Below are positions 14,622 to 15,293 of a stretch of DNA of 15,293 nucleotides, piece by piece. The translations under genes were made by a program, and so were the position numbers. This DNA is from Candidatus Altarchaeota archaeon. GTDB lineage: Archaea > Altiarchaeota > Altiarchaeia > IMC4 > QMZM01. The stretch covers positions 1 to 15,293 of the forward strand of contig JAHIKS010000032.1 of the NCBI GenBank assembly GCA_018897475.1, written 5' to 3'. How positions within the stretch are numbered: position 1 is the stretch's first letter; each line of letters starts with the position of its first letter. The notes under the pieces were generated by a model, which did not search any database, had not been told where the DNA came from, and was given only the letters and a program-made list of their open reading frames with translations.

Positions 14622-14738
14622 ATGCCATCCAAAATTCAATTGCGGGATGATATAACGAGAAGGGACGTCATGATTTTTCTGGGCCTAGTATTCGGCCTGC
14701 TGTTCTGGATGTGGTTTACGTCTAATGTCATTCTCTGA
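14622..14738 (+). CDS. Possible 38-residue single-helix membrane peptide
   Basis: ATG 14622 to TGA 14738 encodes a charged N-terminus (PSKIQLRDDITRRD) followed by one hydrophobic helix (about 17-33, VMIFLGLVFGLLFWMWF) and SNVIL. This is a sensible layout for a small membrane protein. Upstream are AT-rich TATA-like elements (TTATAAATTTATAA near 14574-14587; AATATATAAACG at 14597-14608), the second placing a transcript start at the ATG. There is no Shine-Dalgarno in range. The gene is divergent from the pilin-like gene. Its last nine codons lie in a 29-bp repeat whose second copy stands 229 bp downstream, where the same frame again reads FTSNVIL then stop. I recognise no family; it could be a chance frame. 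Confidence 0.4.
   Translation: MPSKIQLRDDITRRDVMIFLGLVFGLLFWMWFTSNVIL
14708..14736 (+). repeat. 29-bp direct repeat, copy 1 (left border of hairpin array)
   Basis: Begins GATGTGGTTTACGTC and ends GTCATTCTCT. It matches 14937-14965 at 27 of 29 positions, the differences being positions 6 (G/A) and 10 (T/C). It covers the 3' end of the 38-residue ORF, and GATGTGG follows it again at 14737-14743. Confidence 0.9.
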
Positions 14739-14749
14739 TGTGGATTCAG

Positions 14750-14936
14750 ACTGGTTGAATTCACCAGTATAGTTCAATTGAATTCGCCGCAGGCGAATGT
14801 GGCTGATTGCGAAGCAATCAGACATATGTCCGAATCTTCGATTCGGCCACATTCCGGGGGTTGATAAGGGGGCGATATTGAAAATCAGAGATTTTCAATA
14901 AATGAGGAATCTTCGATTCCACATTAGCCCCCTTAT
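14750..14936. repeat. Dense array of perfect hairpins with 3-base loops (two branched modules)
   Basis: This is most of the only sizeable non-coding stretch (14739-14956). From the left: ACTGGT/ACCAGT hairpin (14750-14768); palindrome TTCAATTGAA (14773-14782); ATTCGCC-GCA-GGCGAAT (14782-14798). Module 1 spans 14795-14854: outer stem GAATGTGGC/GCCACATTC encloses TGATTGC-GAA-GCAATCA, the palindrome GACATATGTC and CGAATC-TTC-GATTCG, with no base left over. Module 2 spans 14864-14936: outer stem ATAAGGGGGC/GCCCCCTTAT encloses an 11-bp stem with AGA loop (14876-14900) and GGAATC-TTC-GATTCC (14906-14920), extended by AATG/CATT across an A-A mismatch. It could be a palindromic mobile element (REP/MITE-like), a structured RNA, or a single-strand DNA recognition site. 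I see no protein-coding gene in it. Confidence 0.85.
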
Positions 14937-14965
14937 GATGTAGTTCACGTCTAATGTCATTCTCT
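14937..14965 (+). repeat. 29-bp direct repeat, copy 2 (right border of hairpin array)
   Basis: Starts immediately after the last base of module 2. Its final nine bases overlap the stop end of the minus-strand gene that follows (last codons AGA GAA TGA). Copy 1 is 229 bp upstream. Confidence 0.9.
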
Positions 14966-15293
14966 AGCCGGGTTTTCGTAGATAATATATCCTCCAACAC
15001 TGTGAGTCGGCCATTTCTGGATGTCCAAGAACATCTCTTTATCATCTTCTGAGAGCCATTCAGCCACTTCGGGCGTTATTACCATAAACCTTGCGTTTCC
15101 GTGCGAGGGGTCAAATTCAAACCTCCCCTCGCCATAATCGGGGGCCATGTATGCTATTTGCCTGCCTTGAAATGCAATGGACTGCAGCAATACGGATGTC
15201 TTTGAGTTGATGAATCGCCCCAGATGGCTGTCCGTAATGACTACATCCTCCGGGCTTGTCCGGGAGTTTATGAATCCCGCAGCCTCGATTCTG
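14957..15293 (-). CDS. C-terminal part of a protein, probably the external tail of a GT-C membrane glycosyltransferase; 5' end outside window
   Basis: The minus-strand frame is open from the right edge to TGA at 14959-14957, about 111 residues. A TTG at 15190 could be mistaken for a start, but the frame continues upstream with sensible protein (AAGFINSRTSPEDVVITDSH). The order of elements (a helix-like FINSRTSPEDVVITDS, then VLLQSIAFQGRQIAYMAPDY, ARFMVITPEVAEWLSEDD, and a final strand GGYIIYENP) parallels the soluble tail of the GT-C enzyme at 7568-8986 (FIENNTRPSDIILTDS, KLVIVTEKYLF, TTIYLIENE). The assignment is by this resemblance alone; no membrane segment is inside the window. Its 3' end runs into the 29-bp repeat. 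Confidence 0.5.
   Translation of the reverse strand, partial: RIEAAGFINSRTSPEDVVITDSHLGRFINSKTSVLLQSIAFQGRQIAYMAPDYGEGRFEFDPSHGNARFMVITPEVAEWLSEDDKEMFLDIQKWPTHSVGGYIIYENPARE

Noticed and set aside
14782..14854. Cloverleaf-like folding suggested a tRNA gene
   Set aside because: The arms have 3-base loops, no 7-base anticodon or T loop, no conserved D-loop or GTTCRAATC box in place, and no CCA-proximal 7-bp acceptor of normal layout. It is a palindromic array, not a tRNA.
14856..14872. G-quadruplex from the two G5 runs
   Set aside because: Only two G runs are close together. The second is better explained as one arm of the 10-bp outer stem of module 2.
14708..14965. CRISPR array
   Set aside because: Only two full repeat copies, separated by 200 bp of self-complementary sequence rather than unique 30-40 bp spacers, and no cas genes in the window.
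14818..15045. 75-codon minus-strand frame across the hairpin array
   Set aside because: It is made largely of the inverted repeats and overlaps the better-supported minus-strand gene tail in another frame. It has no ribosome binding site and no domain-like sequence.

Overview
The window is a compact stretch of archaeal chromosome. Four informational genes of archaeal type support this: peptide chain release factor aRF1 (NIKS and GGQ motifs), the beta subunit of phenylalanyl-tRNA synthetase (archaeal type, but only its C-terminal half), the tRNA-splicing endonuclease EndA, and the tRNA t6A-modification protein Kae1. Start regions carry TATA-like boxes about 25-30 bases from predicted transcript starts, and several genes look leaderless. 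Gene density is very high, with ATGA and TAATG overlaps and two stop codons sharing one CTAG. The short aRF1, the Ser/Thr-rich surface proteins and the T4SS-pilin-like small protein would fit an uncultured DPANN-like or related lineage, but I cannot place it from the sequence alone.

Layout. 1-921 (-): polyisoprenyl-phosphate glycosyltransferase (GT2), running off the left edge. 991-2852 (+): two coupled NAD-dependent sugar-nucleotide epimerases, divergent from it. 2849-4483 (-): exported, single-anchor beta-rich protein. 4540-6508 (-): aRF1 and a half-length pheT. 6505-8986 (-): PAP2-type membrane enzyme and a GT-C (PMT/ArnT-like) membrane glycosyltransferase. 8986-12449 (-): three exported proteins, namely a Ser/Thr-rich membrane-anchored one, a dockerin-tailed one sharing the same N-terminal domain, and a large LamG protein. 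12535-14058: endA (-) and kae1 (+) sharing a 39-bp divergent promoter. 14106-14507 (-): T4SS-pilin-like membrane protein. 14622-14738 (+): possible 38-residue membrane peptide. 14708-14965: an array of perfect triloop hairpins bounded by a 29-bp direct repeat. 14957-15293 (-): C-terminal tail of a further, probably membrane glycosyltransferase-like, protein.

How it fits together. The GT2, the epimerases, the GT-C enzyme and the PAP2 enzyme can be read as a lipid-linked sugar and cell-surface glycosylation set. The neighbouring secreted Thr/Ser-rich proteins are plausible glycan acceptors; this link is inference. These surface genes are interleaved with translation and tRNA-maturation genes.

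The observations most worth a second look are: (1) the hairpin array at 14750-14936, two branched modules of nearly continuous perfect stems with 3-nt loops, placed exactly against a direct repeat that duplicates the 3' end of a small ORF; (2) the pheT gene that begins precisely at the domain boundary before B5, so the B1 and B3/B4 (editing) domains are missing; (3) aRF1 without the zinc minidomain; (4) a pair of secreted paralogues that share one domain but end in either a membrane anchor or a dockerin; (5) a LamG domain apparently inserted inside an Ig-like domain.
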